Assembly (NCBI RefSeq): GCF_001612685.1
Contig: NZ_BDAY01000034.1
Coordinates: 58,771 to 122,770, forward strand
Direction of reading: 5' to 3'
DNA from: Nocardia altamirensis NBRC 108246
GTDB lineage: Bacteria; Actinomycetota; Actinomycetes; Mycobacteriales; Mycobacteriaceae
DNA: 64,000 nt
The notes beneath the pieces are model-generated. The model was not told where the DNA came from, searched no databases, and saw nothing but the letters and a program-made list of their open reading frames with translations. The position numbers and the translations under genes are program-made. This document shows, in pieces, positions 41,398 to 48,719 of this stretch (position 1 is its first letter; every line of letters starts with the position of its first letter).

Positions 41398-42021
41398 ATG
41401 GTCACCATGGCGGACTTCGACATTCGGCCGATGCGACCCGACGACATGGCCGCGGCCTGCGACGTGCTCGCCTTCGCCTTCGCCGACAACCCGAACGCCC
41501 TCGCCGTGGTCGGCGGCGATCCGGCGAAGGCAGCCCGAATGATGCGCTCCGGCGCCAGGATCGGCAAACTCGGCCGCGCGTTCGCCGAGGTGCTGGTCGC
41601 CGAGTACGACGGTGCGGTAGTCGGCGTACTCAACGCCGCCCCGTGGCCACACTGTCAAATGGGCACCCGCGAGCGACTCCGGATCGCACCACGCATGATC
41701 GGCCTCCTTCGCACCGCGCTGCCACGGGCCGCCACCGGTATGCGGATCATGGCCGAACACGATCCGCACGAACCACATTGGCACCTCGGCCCGATCGGCG
41801 TCCACCCGATCCATCAGGGCAAAGGTATCGGCCGCCAGCTGCTGGCCGTCTTCCTGCAGCAGGTCGACGACCAGCAGCTCCCCGCACACCTGGAAACCGA
41901 CGTCGACCGAAACGTGCTCCTGTACCAGAGCTTCGGCTTCGACGTAGTCGGCACCGCCATGATCCACGGCGTCGACAACCGTTTCATGTGGCGCAAAGCG
42001 CAGGCACCGCACCCATTCTGA
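41398..42021 (+). CDS. GNAT-family N-acetyltransferase
   Basis: 207 residues. The N-terminal strand DFDIRPMRPDDMAAACDVLAFAFADNP and the acetyl-CoA site HLGPIGVHPIHQGKGIGRQLLAVFL (the Q/RxxGxG/A pyrophosphate loop, QGKGIG) are typical GNAT, followed by LETDVDRNVLLYQSFGFDVVGTAMI. The acceptor cannot be predicted; many such lone GNATs acetylate small amines. Starts at ATG 41398 or ATG 41407. It is monocistronic with an esterase remnant directly after it. Confidence 0.85.
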   Translation: MVTMADFDIRPMRPDDMAAACDVLAFAFADNPNALAVVGGDPAKAARMMRSGARIGKLGRAFAEVLVAEYDGAVVGVLNAAPWPHCQMGTRERLRIAPRMIGLLRTALPRAATGMRIMAEHDPHEPHWHLGPIGVHPIHQGKGIGRQLLAVFLQQVDDQQLPAHLETDVDRNVLLYQSFGFDVVGTAMIHGVDNRFMWRKAQAPHPF

Positions 42022-42089
42022 GCCACACCAGCGGCACCCGATCGTGCCCCAGCGTGCGCACCGGACGTCCTCACCCAACTTCCTTCACC

Positions 42090-42207
42090 GGCCGCACCGA
42101 CGCCGGAATCGCTTGCGCGTCCATCGATTACCGACTCAGCAGCGAAGCTGCCCTGGCCCGCACACGGTGAGGACGTCGTCGCCGCCGCGGTCGCGCGTAC
42201 CGGCAGC
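42090..42207 (+). pseudogene. Remnant of an alpha/beta-hydrolase (esterase) gene
   Basis: Translating from 42090 gives RTDAGIACASIDYRLSSEAA, which closely matches the core of carboxylesterase/lipase family hydrolases (typically AGFAVASIDYRLSGEAPFPA). The frame then stops, but the homology continues in a neighbouring frame as PWPAHGEDVVAAAV, matching the next helix of the same family. So a frameshift lies near 42148 and both ends of the gene are missing. It is decayed and does not encode a working enzyme. Recognition was by eye only. Confidence 0.5.
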
Positions 42208-42210
42208 CGA

Positions 42211-42453
42211 TCACGGCTCCAGGTAGAGGCGTTCGTTGGGCAGGCGCGGGAGGGTTTCGGCGCCGTCGAAGCACAGGTCGACTGCGTCGAAGTAGGGGGT
42301 GTGGCGCCATTCCTCGATGAACGCGAGGGCGGCGGTCAGGCAGGCGGCGAAATCGAAACGGGCGCCGTGCAGGAACACGCTGAGGCGGACGTCCCAGTCG
42401 GTCGGAATCGGGGAATCTGTGCGGCCGATAATGATCTGGTCGGATTCAGGCAT
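42211..42453 (-). CDS. Small hypothetical protein divergent from XRE regulator
   Basis: 80 residues starting MPESDQIIIGRTDSPIPTDWDVRLSVFLHGARFDF and ending LPNERLYLEP. GGAGGAA lies 7 nt before ATG 42453, a strong ribosome site, which is the main reason to accept it. It is soluble, mildly acidic, with no recognised motif. It is divergent from the XRE/DUF397 pair and its upstream region holds GGAAC-type inverted repeats, so it may be controlled by that regulator. The function is unknown. Confidence 0.6.
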   Translation of the reverse strand: MPESDQIIIGRTDSPIPTDWDVRLSVFLHGARFDFAACLTAALAFIEEWRHTPYFDAVDLCFDGAETLPRLPNERLYLEP

Positions 42454-42798
42454 GAGTGTTTCCTCCGGCTCGGCGTGAACGGAATCTGCGTGGAACGTTC
42501 CAATTCGGAAAGTGCGTATTGGAACCGGATTCCGAATTTCTGTTGTCTCCGGCGGTTTTTCGTTCAATTCTGTACACCTCTGGCCTTCCAGCTGGTTTGA
42601 TGCAGTCGAGATCCGATGCGGGTCCGCATTGGGATCGACTATCCGGAATACCTCCACTGCACCATCAGCGACGGCACTGCGGAGGCATTCTGGAGTGAGA
42701 TCGACCAGCTTTTCGGCAAGGTTCCACAATCGCGGTCCACCTGGGTTCCAGAACGGAACCCACTCATTAGCAACCCTCCGGAGATGCCACGATGACGA
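42454..42798. promoter_or_regulatory. Divergent regulatory region with GGAAC inverted repeats
   Basis: This 345-bp region is noticeably AT-richer than its surroundings. It contains the perfect palindrome TGGAACGTTCCA (42491-42502), a wider dyad ATTCGGAA (42503-42510) / TTCCGAAT (42530-42537), and a third dyad GGGTTCC (42743-42749) / GGAACCC (42755-42761) about 40 bp before the XRE gene. The GGAAC half-site recurs near both divergent genes, which suggests operators for the XRE protein. Binding is inferred. Confidence 0.5.
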
Positions 42799-43671
42799 AT
42801 GGTTCGACCCTTCCCGCGCCGCTTGTTGGGCAGGGAGCTCCGCAAAGCCCGTGAAAAGGCAAATGTGAGCGTGGAATACGCACGCGCGGAACTCAGCGTC
42901 AGCAAACAGACGTTCTGGCGTATGGAGAACGGTCTTGCCATCAAAATCAACCCGCTGTTCGTCAAGCGGCTGTGCGAGATCTACGGGGTACCTGATGGAA
43001 CAACCCAAGTCCTCCTCTCCCTTACCGAGGAGATGAAAGCAAAGGGATGGTGGCATACATTCGATGGGGCGATCCCGCCGACTTTCGGTCTTTTCGTCGG
43101 CATGGAAGACGCCGCGCACCGGGTTGTTTCGTATCAGACAACGTTCATGCCCGGGTTGCTGCAAACCGACGACTACCGCCGGGCAATGTTCTGGGCCGAG
43201 TTCCCCAACACGCCTTCCGATGAGGTCGAAACCACGGTGGCGATCGCCGCCAAGCGACGGACCCGGCTCGTCGGCGATGTACACACGCTGACATTGGATT
43301 CGTTCATCGATGAGTCCGCGCTGCGCCGCCCGACCGGCAGCGCTGCCGTCATGGTCGACCAGCTGAGGCATATCGCCGAATTCAGTCGACTACCGAATGT
43401 TTCGGTCCGCGTACTGCCGACCTCCGCAGGTATGTACAAGGGGCTATTGGTTGGCTCGTTCGTACTGCTCGAGTTTCCGCCGCACCCGACGGCCTATCTG
43501 ACCGAACCGCCGATCGTATACATCGAAGGCCATGCCGGTGACTTGTATCTGGAACAACACGAGGAGGTGGCTACGTATCGCGGAGTGTGCACGGATCTCG
43601 AACGGCTGGCTCTGGATGATGCCGAGAGCCACAAGCTAATCCTTCGAATAACAGAGGAGTTCAACACATGA
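42799..43671 (+). CDS. XRE-family regulator with DUF5753 domain
   Basis: 290 residues. The N-terminal helix-turn-helix (about 8-70) reads RRLLGRELRKAREKANVSVEYARAELSVSKQTFWRMENGL, and the rest is the DUF5753 ligand-like domain with YQTTFMPGLLQTDDYRRAMFWAEFP, RVLPTSAGMYKGLLVGSFVLLEFP and VYIEGHAGDLYLE. This architecture, paired with a DUF397 gene, is abundant in Streptomyces and Nocardia (the AbaA/WhiJ type) and in some cases controls development or antibiotic production. The ATG 42799 lacks a strong Shine-Dalgarno site, so the start is uncertain by a few codons. The stop overlaps the DUF397 start (ATGA). Codon use here is less GC-biased than in the backbone, hinting at acquired DNA. Confidence 0.9.
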   Translation: MVRPFPRRLLGRELRKAREKANVSVEYARAELSVSKQTFWRMENGLAIKINPLFVKRLCEIYGVPDGTTQVLLSLTEEMKAKGWWHTFDGAIPPTFGLFVGMEDAAHRVVSYQTTFMPGLLQTDDYRRAMFWAEFPNTPSDEVETTVAIAAKRRTRLVGDVHTLTLDSFIDESALRRPTGSAAVMVDQLRHIAEFSRLPNVSVRVLPTSAGMYKGLLVGSFVLLEFPPHPTAYLTEPPIVYIEGHAGDLYLEQHEEVATYRGVCTDLERLALDDAESHKLILRITEEFNT

Positions 43672-43850
43672 GCATCGACCTTTCCAACGCACGCTGGTTC
43701 AAGAGCACCCGGTGCACAGCCAAGAGAGAGTGTGTCCAGGTAGCACATCTCGCCGAAGGCATGGTCGGCGTCCGCGACTCCAAGAACCCCACCGGCCCAG
43801 CTCTAGTCTTCACCCCGGCCGAATGGGACGCCTTCCTGTCTAGCCTGTAA
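43668..43850 (+). CDS. DUF397 protein, partner of XRE regulator
   Basis: 60 residues: MSIDLSNARWFKSTRCTAKRECVQVAHL, then VGVRDSKNPTGPALVFTPAEWDAFL. This is the complete DUF397 pattern (WxKS, CVEV-like strand, VRDSK, F-T-WxAF). These small proteins are coupled to DUF5753-type XRE regulators and are thought to antagonise or modulate them, much like an antitoxin-style pair. It overlaps the regulator gene by 4 nt, so the two are cotranslated. Confidence 0.92.
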   Translation: MSIDLSNARWFKSTRCTAKRECVQVAHLAEGMVGVRDSKNPTGPALVFTPAEWDAFLSSL

Positions 43851-43890
43851 ATCTCGACAACCCGGCGAGTCCCCAACTCGCCCAGCCAAT

Positions 43891-43973
43891 CTCGATCCCG
43901 CGAGTGGTACACGGTGGTGACCGTCAACGGCGTGTCCGCACAGCCATGTACCACTCGCGGTTAGGGGATCGAG
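43891..43973. terminator. Long inverted repeat between convergent genes
   Basis: Perfect 14-bp arms CCGCGAGTGGTACA (43898-43911) and TGTACCACTCGCGG (43947-43960) are flanked by outer CTCGATC (43891-43897) and GATCGAG (43967-43973), which also pair. The loop is 35 nt, longer than normal. It lies between the ends of DUF397 (+) and the coiled-coil gene (-), so a bidirectional terminator is the simplest reading; a decayed mobile-element end is an alternative. Confidence 0.5.
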
Positions 43974-44594
43974 TCAGGGATGGCGCAGAATCTGCAAGAT
44001 CTCCGTGACACCTGATGCCACCGTCTCCAATCGGCCGTCAATGCCCTCGATCCGAGTGTCCATACCCTCGAGTCGGGCATCCACACCTCCGAGTCGGGCA
44101 TCCACACCCTCGAGCCGAGCATCCACACCCTCGAGCCGAGCATCCACACCCTCGAGCCGAGCATCCACACCCTCGAGCCGAGAATCCACCGACTCGAGCC
44201 TGGTCTCGACCGAGTTCAGCCGAGACTCCACTGCATCCTGACGTGATCCCAGGCTTCTGATGTCGACACTCATCGTGTCCTGACTCGCCGCCAGGTTCCC
44301 GATGTCCACACTCATCGCATCCTGACCCGCCGCCAAGTTTCCGATGTCGACACTCATCGCATCCTGACGTGCCGCCAGGTTCCCGATGTCCACGCCCATC
44401 GAAATCAACCGCGACGCCACCGAACGCCCATCCAGATCACCGATACTGGCGCGGATCTCGTCCAGGCTGACTTGCACGGCGTCGAACTGCTCGTCCATTC
44501 GAGTCACTGTGACAGTATCGCGCGTTATTTGCTCATCGCGCCAGCGTTCTAGCTCGTGCACGCGTTCTTCCAAAGTCTTCCCGTTGCCGCTCAT
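43974..44594 (-). CDS. Coiled-coil repeat protein
   Basis: 206 residues from ATG 44594, with GGGGAGGG about 9 nt upstream. Residues ~5-70 are a charged helix (LEERVHELERWRDEQ). Next come four versions of a 14-residue repeat MSVDIGNLAARQDA, then about seven heptads of the type RLEGVDA, and a short cap VTEILQILRHP. The heptad pattern predicts a long parallel coiled coil, as in apolipoprotein-like or tail-shaft proteins. There is no signal peptide, so it is cytoplasmic. The DNA behind the heptads is a perfect 21-bp tandem repeat, so length variation between strains is likely. It cannot be assigned a function. It lies next to the XRE/DUF397 pair and the mraY gene. Confidence 0.8.
   Translation of the reverse strand: MSGNGKTLEERVHELERWRDEQITRDTVTVTRMDEQFDAVQVSLDEIRASIGDLDGRSVASRLISMGVDIGNLAARQDAMSVDIGNLAAGQDAMSVDIGNLAASQDTMSVDIRSLGSRQDAVESRLNSVETRLESVDSRLEGVDARLEGVDARLEGVDARLEGVDARLGGVDARLEGMDTRIEGIDGRLETVASGVTEILQILRHP
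44099..44182. repeat. Four perfect 21-bp tandem repeats in a coiled-coil gene
   Basis: Four identical 21-bp units start at 44099, 44120, 44141 and 44162, with degenerate copies on both sides (about 44060-44098 and 44183-44215). Each unit encodes one heptad of the coiled-coil protein, so gain or loss of a unit keeps the frame. Confidence 0.9.
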
Positions 44595-44673
44595 GGGTCG
44601 AGCCCTCCCCTCATCAGCTACCGCATCGAAAATTTGTTCAGAGAGTAGCGGCTGGTACCGACAGGTTTTGAGG

Positions 44674-45750
44674 TCAACCGATGGCGGCCAGGTACTCGCC
44701 GTAGAAGAGCATGAGTCCGATGGCGGCGGCAATGCCTGCCAGCAGCCAAAAGCGAATGATGACAGTGGTTTCGGCCCATTTGCTGAGTTCGAAATGGTGG
44801 TGGAAGGGGGCCAGTTTGAACAGCCGGGTTCCGGTGGTGCGGAAGACGACGATCTGGAGGAGGACGGAGAGGATCTCGGCGAAGAACAGGGCGCCGACGA
44901 CGGCCATGAGCAGTTCGGTGCGGGTGGTGACGGACAGCCCAGCGAGCAGTCCGCCGAGGGCGAGGGATCCGGTGTCGCCCATGAAGATTTTGGCGGGGGC
45001 CGCGTTCCACCAGAGGAACCCGATACACGCTCCGGTGCCTGCCGCGCAGACGAGGGCAAGGTCGAGCGGGTCGCGCACGTTGTAGCAGCCTGCGACCGGG
45101 GTCGTCACGCAGGCGTTGGTGTACTGCCAGAACGTGATGATCACGTAGGCACCGAGCGCGAAGCTCATGGAACCCGCGGCCAAGCCGTCCAAACCGTCGG
45201 TGATATTGACCGCGTTGGACCAGGACACCACGAGGAAGACGACGAGGATCAGGAAGACGGTCGTACTGAAGGTCACCGTCGCGATATCGCGGACGTCGGA
45301 CATGTGCCTGCTGCCAGGGGTGAGCCCGGAACTGCCGGGAAAGCGCAGGGCGAGCACACCGAAGATCACCGCGGCGACGAGCTGGCCGATGTATTTGCCG
45401 GTCGCGGTCAATCCGAGGTTGCGCTGCATGCGGATCTTGATGAAGTCGTCGAGGAAGCCGACCACGCCGAGCGCGGTGGCCAAGCCGAGCACCAGCAGCC
45501 CGGAGGCGGTCGCGCCCTGCCCCTCGTGCCGCATGCCGAGCAGATGCGCGCCGAGGTAGCCGGCCCACATGCCGATGAGGATCGCGATGCCACCCATCGT
45601 CGGTGTCCCGCGCTTCGACTGATGGCTGGCCGGCCCCTCGGCCCTGATCTCCTGACCCAGCTTGCGCCGGGTGAACAGCTTGATCAACAACGGCGTCAAC
45701 GTGATCGAGACCGCGAGCGCGATCATCGCCGAGTACAAGATCTGCCTCAT
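44674..45750 (-). CDS. mraY: Phospho-N-acetylmuramoyl-pentapeptide transferase, outside a dcw cluster
   Basis: 358 residues, the full length for MraY, with about ten transmembrane helices. Catalytic motifs are all present: the first aspartate pair in GVVGFLDDFIKI, SNAVNITDGLDGLAAG, KIFMGDTGSLALGG, and PFHHHFELSKWAETTVIIRFW. The enzyme transfers phospho-MurNAc-pentapeptide to undecaprenyl phosphate to form lipid I, at the inner membrane face. The sequence is very close in pattern to mycobacterial MraY. The neighbours are a coiled-coil gene and mgtE, not murF/murD/ftsW, so this is either a second copy or a relocated gene. The dcw cluster is outside this window. Confidence 0.93.
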   Translation of the reverse strand: MRQILYSAMIALAVSITLTPLLIKLFTRRKLGQEIRAEGPASHQSKRGTPTMGGIAILIGMWAGYLGAHLLGMRHEGQGATASGLLVLGLATALGVVGFLDDFIKIRMQRNLGLTATGKYIGQLVAAVIFGVLALRFPGSSGLTPGSRHMSDVRDIATVTFSTTVFLILVVFLVVSWSNAVNITDGLDGLAAGSMSFALGAYVIITFWQYTNACVTTPVAGCYNVRDPLDLALVCAAGTGACIGFLWWNAAPAKIFMGDTGSLALGGLLAGLSVTTRTELLMAVVGALFFAEILSVLLQIVVFRTTGTRLFKLAPFHHHFELSKWAETTVIIRFWLLAGIAAAIGLMLFYGEYLAAIG

Positions 45751-46147
45751 GTGCCCCTCGAGTAGCCGTCATCGGGTGTGACAGTGATTGAACCATCAAC
45801 GAGCGGACGCTTTTTCGGTGCCCGACGGCTCGACGACGGCAGCAGCCGTCGAGACCTGCCGCCGACACCACTGCACCCTCGTCCTCGCAAATGGCTTCGA
45901 CGTTAGCAAGACGAACAGGTTTCCGCTGGTCACCGCCTGCGAACGTCTGGCAAGGAGCGAACGGGAAACGTGGATTCGGTGAACAGCATGCAAGATTCGC
46001 GCATCCGGCGGCCGTCCGTATGGATGTCTTTCGTGTCCGCACGCCACTCGAGTGCGGAAACCTTCGTGAGCTTCGTCTCTATACGAAACAGGACGGGGGT
46101 AGCCGGCACAGCACGATGCCATGCACCAGCCAGCTGCCGTACCGCAC
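45751..46147. other. Intergenic region upstream of mraY
   Basis: About 400 bp between mraY and the end of mgtE, lower in GC than its surroundings. Several short frames cross it on both strands but none has a ribosome site with convincing codon use. It probably holds the mraY promoter and the mgtE 3' end. The only dyad I see is weak (CGCAC...GTGCG near 46040-46065). Confidence 0.4.
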
Positions 46148-47512
46148 TCAGATGCCGAGCACCACTTTGGCGGTGGTGAAGTAGATGATCAGCCCGGTCG
46201 CGTCCACCAGGGTGGTGACCATGGGCGCCGACACGACCGCCGGATCGATCCGCAGCTTCTTGGCGAGCAGCGGCATGGTGCCGCCGATCGTCGCGGCCCA
46301 CCCGCAGATCAGCACGAGCGTGACGCCGACAACCAGGGCGACCCGCAGGTCGACGAACAGCCCGCCGATCACCAATCCCGCTGCGGCAAGCATGGATCCG
46401 AGCACGAGACCGACCCGGCACTCCCGCCAGATCACCTTGAACAGATCGGAGGCCCGCACCTCGCCTACGGCGAGCGCGCGCACACAAGCGGTGGCCGCCT
46501 GGGCGCCCGCGTTGCCACCCGCGCCGATCAGCAGCGGGATGAACAGCGCGAGATGCGCGGCCTGCTGCAGCGTGCCCTCGAACAGGTCGGTGACGCTCAC
46601 CGTGAGCGTCGCGGCGAACAGCAGCAGCAACAACCACAGCGCGCGATACCTGGCCAGCTGGAACACGCTCGCGGCCATGTAGTGGCCCTCCCACGGTGCG
46701 GACCCGGCCTGCCTGGCCACGTCCTCGCTGTCGGCGGCCTCGATCACCTCGACGGCGTCGTCGATGGTGAGCAGGCCGACCAGCCGGTCTTCGCTGTCGA
46801 CGACCGGCAGGTTGATGTCGTTGGTCTCGCGCATCAGCCTGGCCGCCTTCTCCGCGGCGTCGGTGGCGCGCGCGAAAGCCGGTTCGGTGACGACTAATTC
46901 GTCGATCATCGTGTCCGGCGTGCTCAGCACGAGCTCGCGCAGTTCGACGATGCCGATGAGCCGCCTGCCCGCGTCGACCACGGGCAGCGTGTACACGGTT
47001 TCGGCGGTGGCGCCCTTGGCCCGCACCATGGTCAGCGCCTGCTCGACGGTGAGGTTGCGCGGCAGCGCGATCACCTCGGGCGTCATGTACTGCCCCGCCG
47101 AACCCTCGGGGTAGCCGAGCAGCGTGGCGGTCATCCGCCGCTCGCGCGGGCTCAGCCCGGCGAGCACCTTCTTGGCGACCTTCGCAGGCGCCTCACGCAG
47201 CATGCGGGCCCGGTCGTCGGGCGCCATGTCCTCGACCAGGTCGTGGAAGCTCTGGTCGCGCAGTCCCTGCAGGATCTGCTGCTGATCGACCGGTTCCAGC
47301 TCTTCGAAGACGGCGAGCGCCAGGTCCTTGTCGAGCAGCCGGAACGCCATGCCCGCCTGGACGGCGTCCATCCTGGCGAGCTGGTCGGCAATGGCGTGTG
47401 GCGGGTGGTTGTCGAGCCAGGCGAGTGCCGCGTCGACACGGTGGCTCTCGGCGATGTCCTGTAGCGATTCGGACAGCGTCGGACGTACTTCGATGACATC
47501 GGTCTGCGACAT
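46148..47512 (-). CDS. mgtE: Magnesium transporter MgtE
   Basis: 454 residues. The N-terminal superhelical domain (about 10-130) is rich in DQLARMDAVQAGMAFRLLDKD and ...SFHDLVEDMAPDDRARML, and two CBS domains follow (about 135-260; the MTPEVIALPRNLTVEQAL and VVDSEDRLVGLLTIDDAVEVI cores). Five transmembrane helices form the C-terminal third, with GAGGNAGAQAATACVRALAVGE, the conserved MgtE pore motif. It is a homodimeric Mg2+ channel gated by cytoplasmic Mg2+. Full length. The 284 bp between it and the DJ-1/PfpI gene (47513-47796) forms a leader with no riboswitch that I can recognise. Confidence 0.95.
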   Translation of the reverse strand: MSQTDVIEVRPTLSESLQDIAESHRVDAALAWLDNHPPHAIADQLARMDAVQAGMAFRLLDKDLALAVFEELEPVDQQQILQGLRDQSFHDLVEDMAPDDRARMLREAPAKVAKKVLAGLSPRERRMTATLLGYPEGSAGQYMTPEVIALPRNLTVEQALTMVRAKGATAETVYTLPVVDAGRRLIGIVELRELVLSTPDTMIDELVVTEPAFARATDAAEKAARLMRETNDINLPVVDSEDRLVGLLTIDDAVEVIEAADSEDVARQAGSAPWEGHYMAASVFQLARYRALWLLLLLFAATLTVSVTDLFEGTLQQAAHLALFIPLLIGAGGNAGAQAATACVRALAVGEVRASDLFKVIWRECRVGLVLGSMLAAAGLVIGGLFVDLRVALVVGVTLVLICGWAATIGGTMPLLAKKLRIDPAVVSAPMVTTLVDATGLIIYFTTAKVVLGI

Positions 47513-47796
47513 GGGGGGTCCTCAGCAGAGTTGCGTGAGTGAACAAGAACGCGAAAGTTCACACCGCGGGCGCCGGCCCCTGCCTACTCAGGAATGCGAA
47601 GGGGCGACGCCGCGCGGCCTTCGACTGGGAGGTTCGTTGCGCATGACAACCCCACCTCCTCCTCGTCACTGCCGTGGACCTAGGACATCCACGCCATCAC
47701 TGAAAACCTGGTTTGGACGCGAAAGCATCCCTGAGCAGGATACAGCCAAACGGACAAGTTGTTCACCACGAACGAGCTATGCGGTGCCGCCGACGA

Positions 47797-48387
47797 TCAG
47801 ACCGGCGGCTCCGGGTCGTACTGGATCAGGCGGCGCACCTCGGCGGCGCGCTCGGCACTCGCCAGCCTGCGCACGAGATGCAAGGCCATGTCGATGCCCG
47901 CGGACACTCCAGAGGAGGTGATGACGTCGCCGTCGTCGACGTAGCGATCCTCGGTGCGGATCTCGATGGTGGGGTCGAGGTCGGCCAGCCGGTCGAGCGA
48001 CTTCCAGTGCGTGGTCGCCGGCCGTCCGGCCAGCAGTCCCGCGGCCGCGAGGACCAGCGAACCGGTGCACACGCTGGTGATCAGCGGGGTGACCGCGCGT
48101 TGCGCGCGGGTCCATTCGAGCATCGGCTCGTCGTTCACCATGGGTCTGGTGCCCATGCCGCCGGGGAAGATCAGCACGTCGCGCCGCGGCGCGGTGTCGA
48201 AGGAGTACGTCGCTTCGATCCGCATCCCTTTCGCGCAGGTGACCAGGCCGCCGTCCAGAGAGAAGGTGAACACCGTGTAGCCGTCGTCGGGGAAATGTTG
48301 GGTCCAGAAAGCGAGCACCTCCCACGGACCGACCGCGTCGAGCTCCTCGACGCCGGGGAACAGCAGCAGACCGATGGTGCGCGTCAT
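47797..48387 (-). CDS. DJ-1/PfpI family protein
   Basis: 196 residues. The family core includes LFPGVEELDAVGPWEVLAFW, LIFPGGMGTRP, the nucleophile elbow SVCTGSLVLAAAGLLAGRPATTHWKSLDRL with the reactive Cys, and SSGVSAGIDMALHLV. The elbow and THW pattern place it near isonitrile-hydratase and GlxA-N-terminal-type proteins rather than the PfpI protease group. No C-terminal AraC domain is present, so it is not a GlxA regulator. The substrate is unknown. It is divergent from the GT1 glycosyltransferase gene. Confidence 0.85.
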   Translation of the reverse strand: MTRTIGLLLFPGVEELDAVGPWEVLAFWTQHFPDDGYTVFTFSLDGGLVTCAKGMRIEATYSFDTAPRRDVLIFPGGMGTRPMVNDEPMLEWTRAQRAVTPLITSVCTGSLVLAAAGLLAGRPATTHWKSLDRLADLDPTIEIRTEDRYVDDGDVITSSGVSAGIDMALHLVRRLASAERAAEVRRLIQYDPEPPV

Positions 48388-48719
48388 GCTTCTCCTCTCA
48401 CCGCGACGAACCGCAGGTCAGCCGTCAGGCGGTAGCGGTAGGTCACATTCGATCAACATTCTCGCCAGGTAAGGCAACCACCCGCCCCAGGGACAAGCCA
48501 GTTATTTGCCAGAGACACGCACAACAGTTTCCCAATTTTTCATACCTCAAGTTCGCTTCTTGAGCATCCGACAAACTGGTCACCGATCCCTGACCCCAGA
48601 AAAGCCCTTGCATCGCTGCTAATACCGCACCGAAGCACGTGCCTACGCCCGTTCCATCGCGCGAGAAAGTATCGACAGTCCGGGAGACACGCCCATTAGC
48701 CAAGAGTTAGCCTGTCTCC
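48388..48719. other. AT-rich divergent intergenic region
   Basis: 332 bp with distinctly lower GC than the backbone, between a minus-strand DJ-1/PfpI gene and the plus-strand glycosyltransferase. It holds a small dyad CTCAAG/CTTGAG at 48546-48564. One minus-strand frame crosses it but was rejected (see rejected list). It probably contains both promoters. Confidence 0.45.

Noticed and set aside
41334..42170. A 278-codon plus-strand frame overlapping the GNAT gene
   Set aside because: Most of it is a shadow of the GNAT gene; only its 3' end matches an esterase, and that is a frameshifted remnant.
44060..44215. Short regular repeats that might be a CRISPR array
   Set aside because: Units of 21 bp are directly adjacent with no spacers and encode heptads of an open reading frame.
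45788..46184. Several short frames between mraY and mgtE
   Set aside because: They overlap each other in different frames, lack ribosome sites and show no homology I recognise; the region more likely holds UTRs and a promoter.
47513..47796. A possible Mg2+ riboswitch upstream of mgtE
   Set aside because: I could not find M-box or ykoK-type conserved sequence or stem order in the leader.
48443..48703. An 86-codon minus-strand frame in the AT-rich region upstream of the GT1 gene
   Set aside because: It starts at TTG with no ribosome site, has atypical codon use and no recognisable motif, and overlaps the probable divergent promoters.
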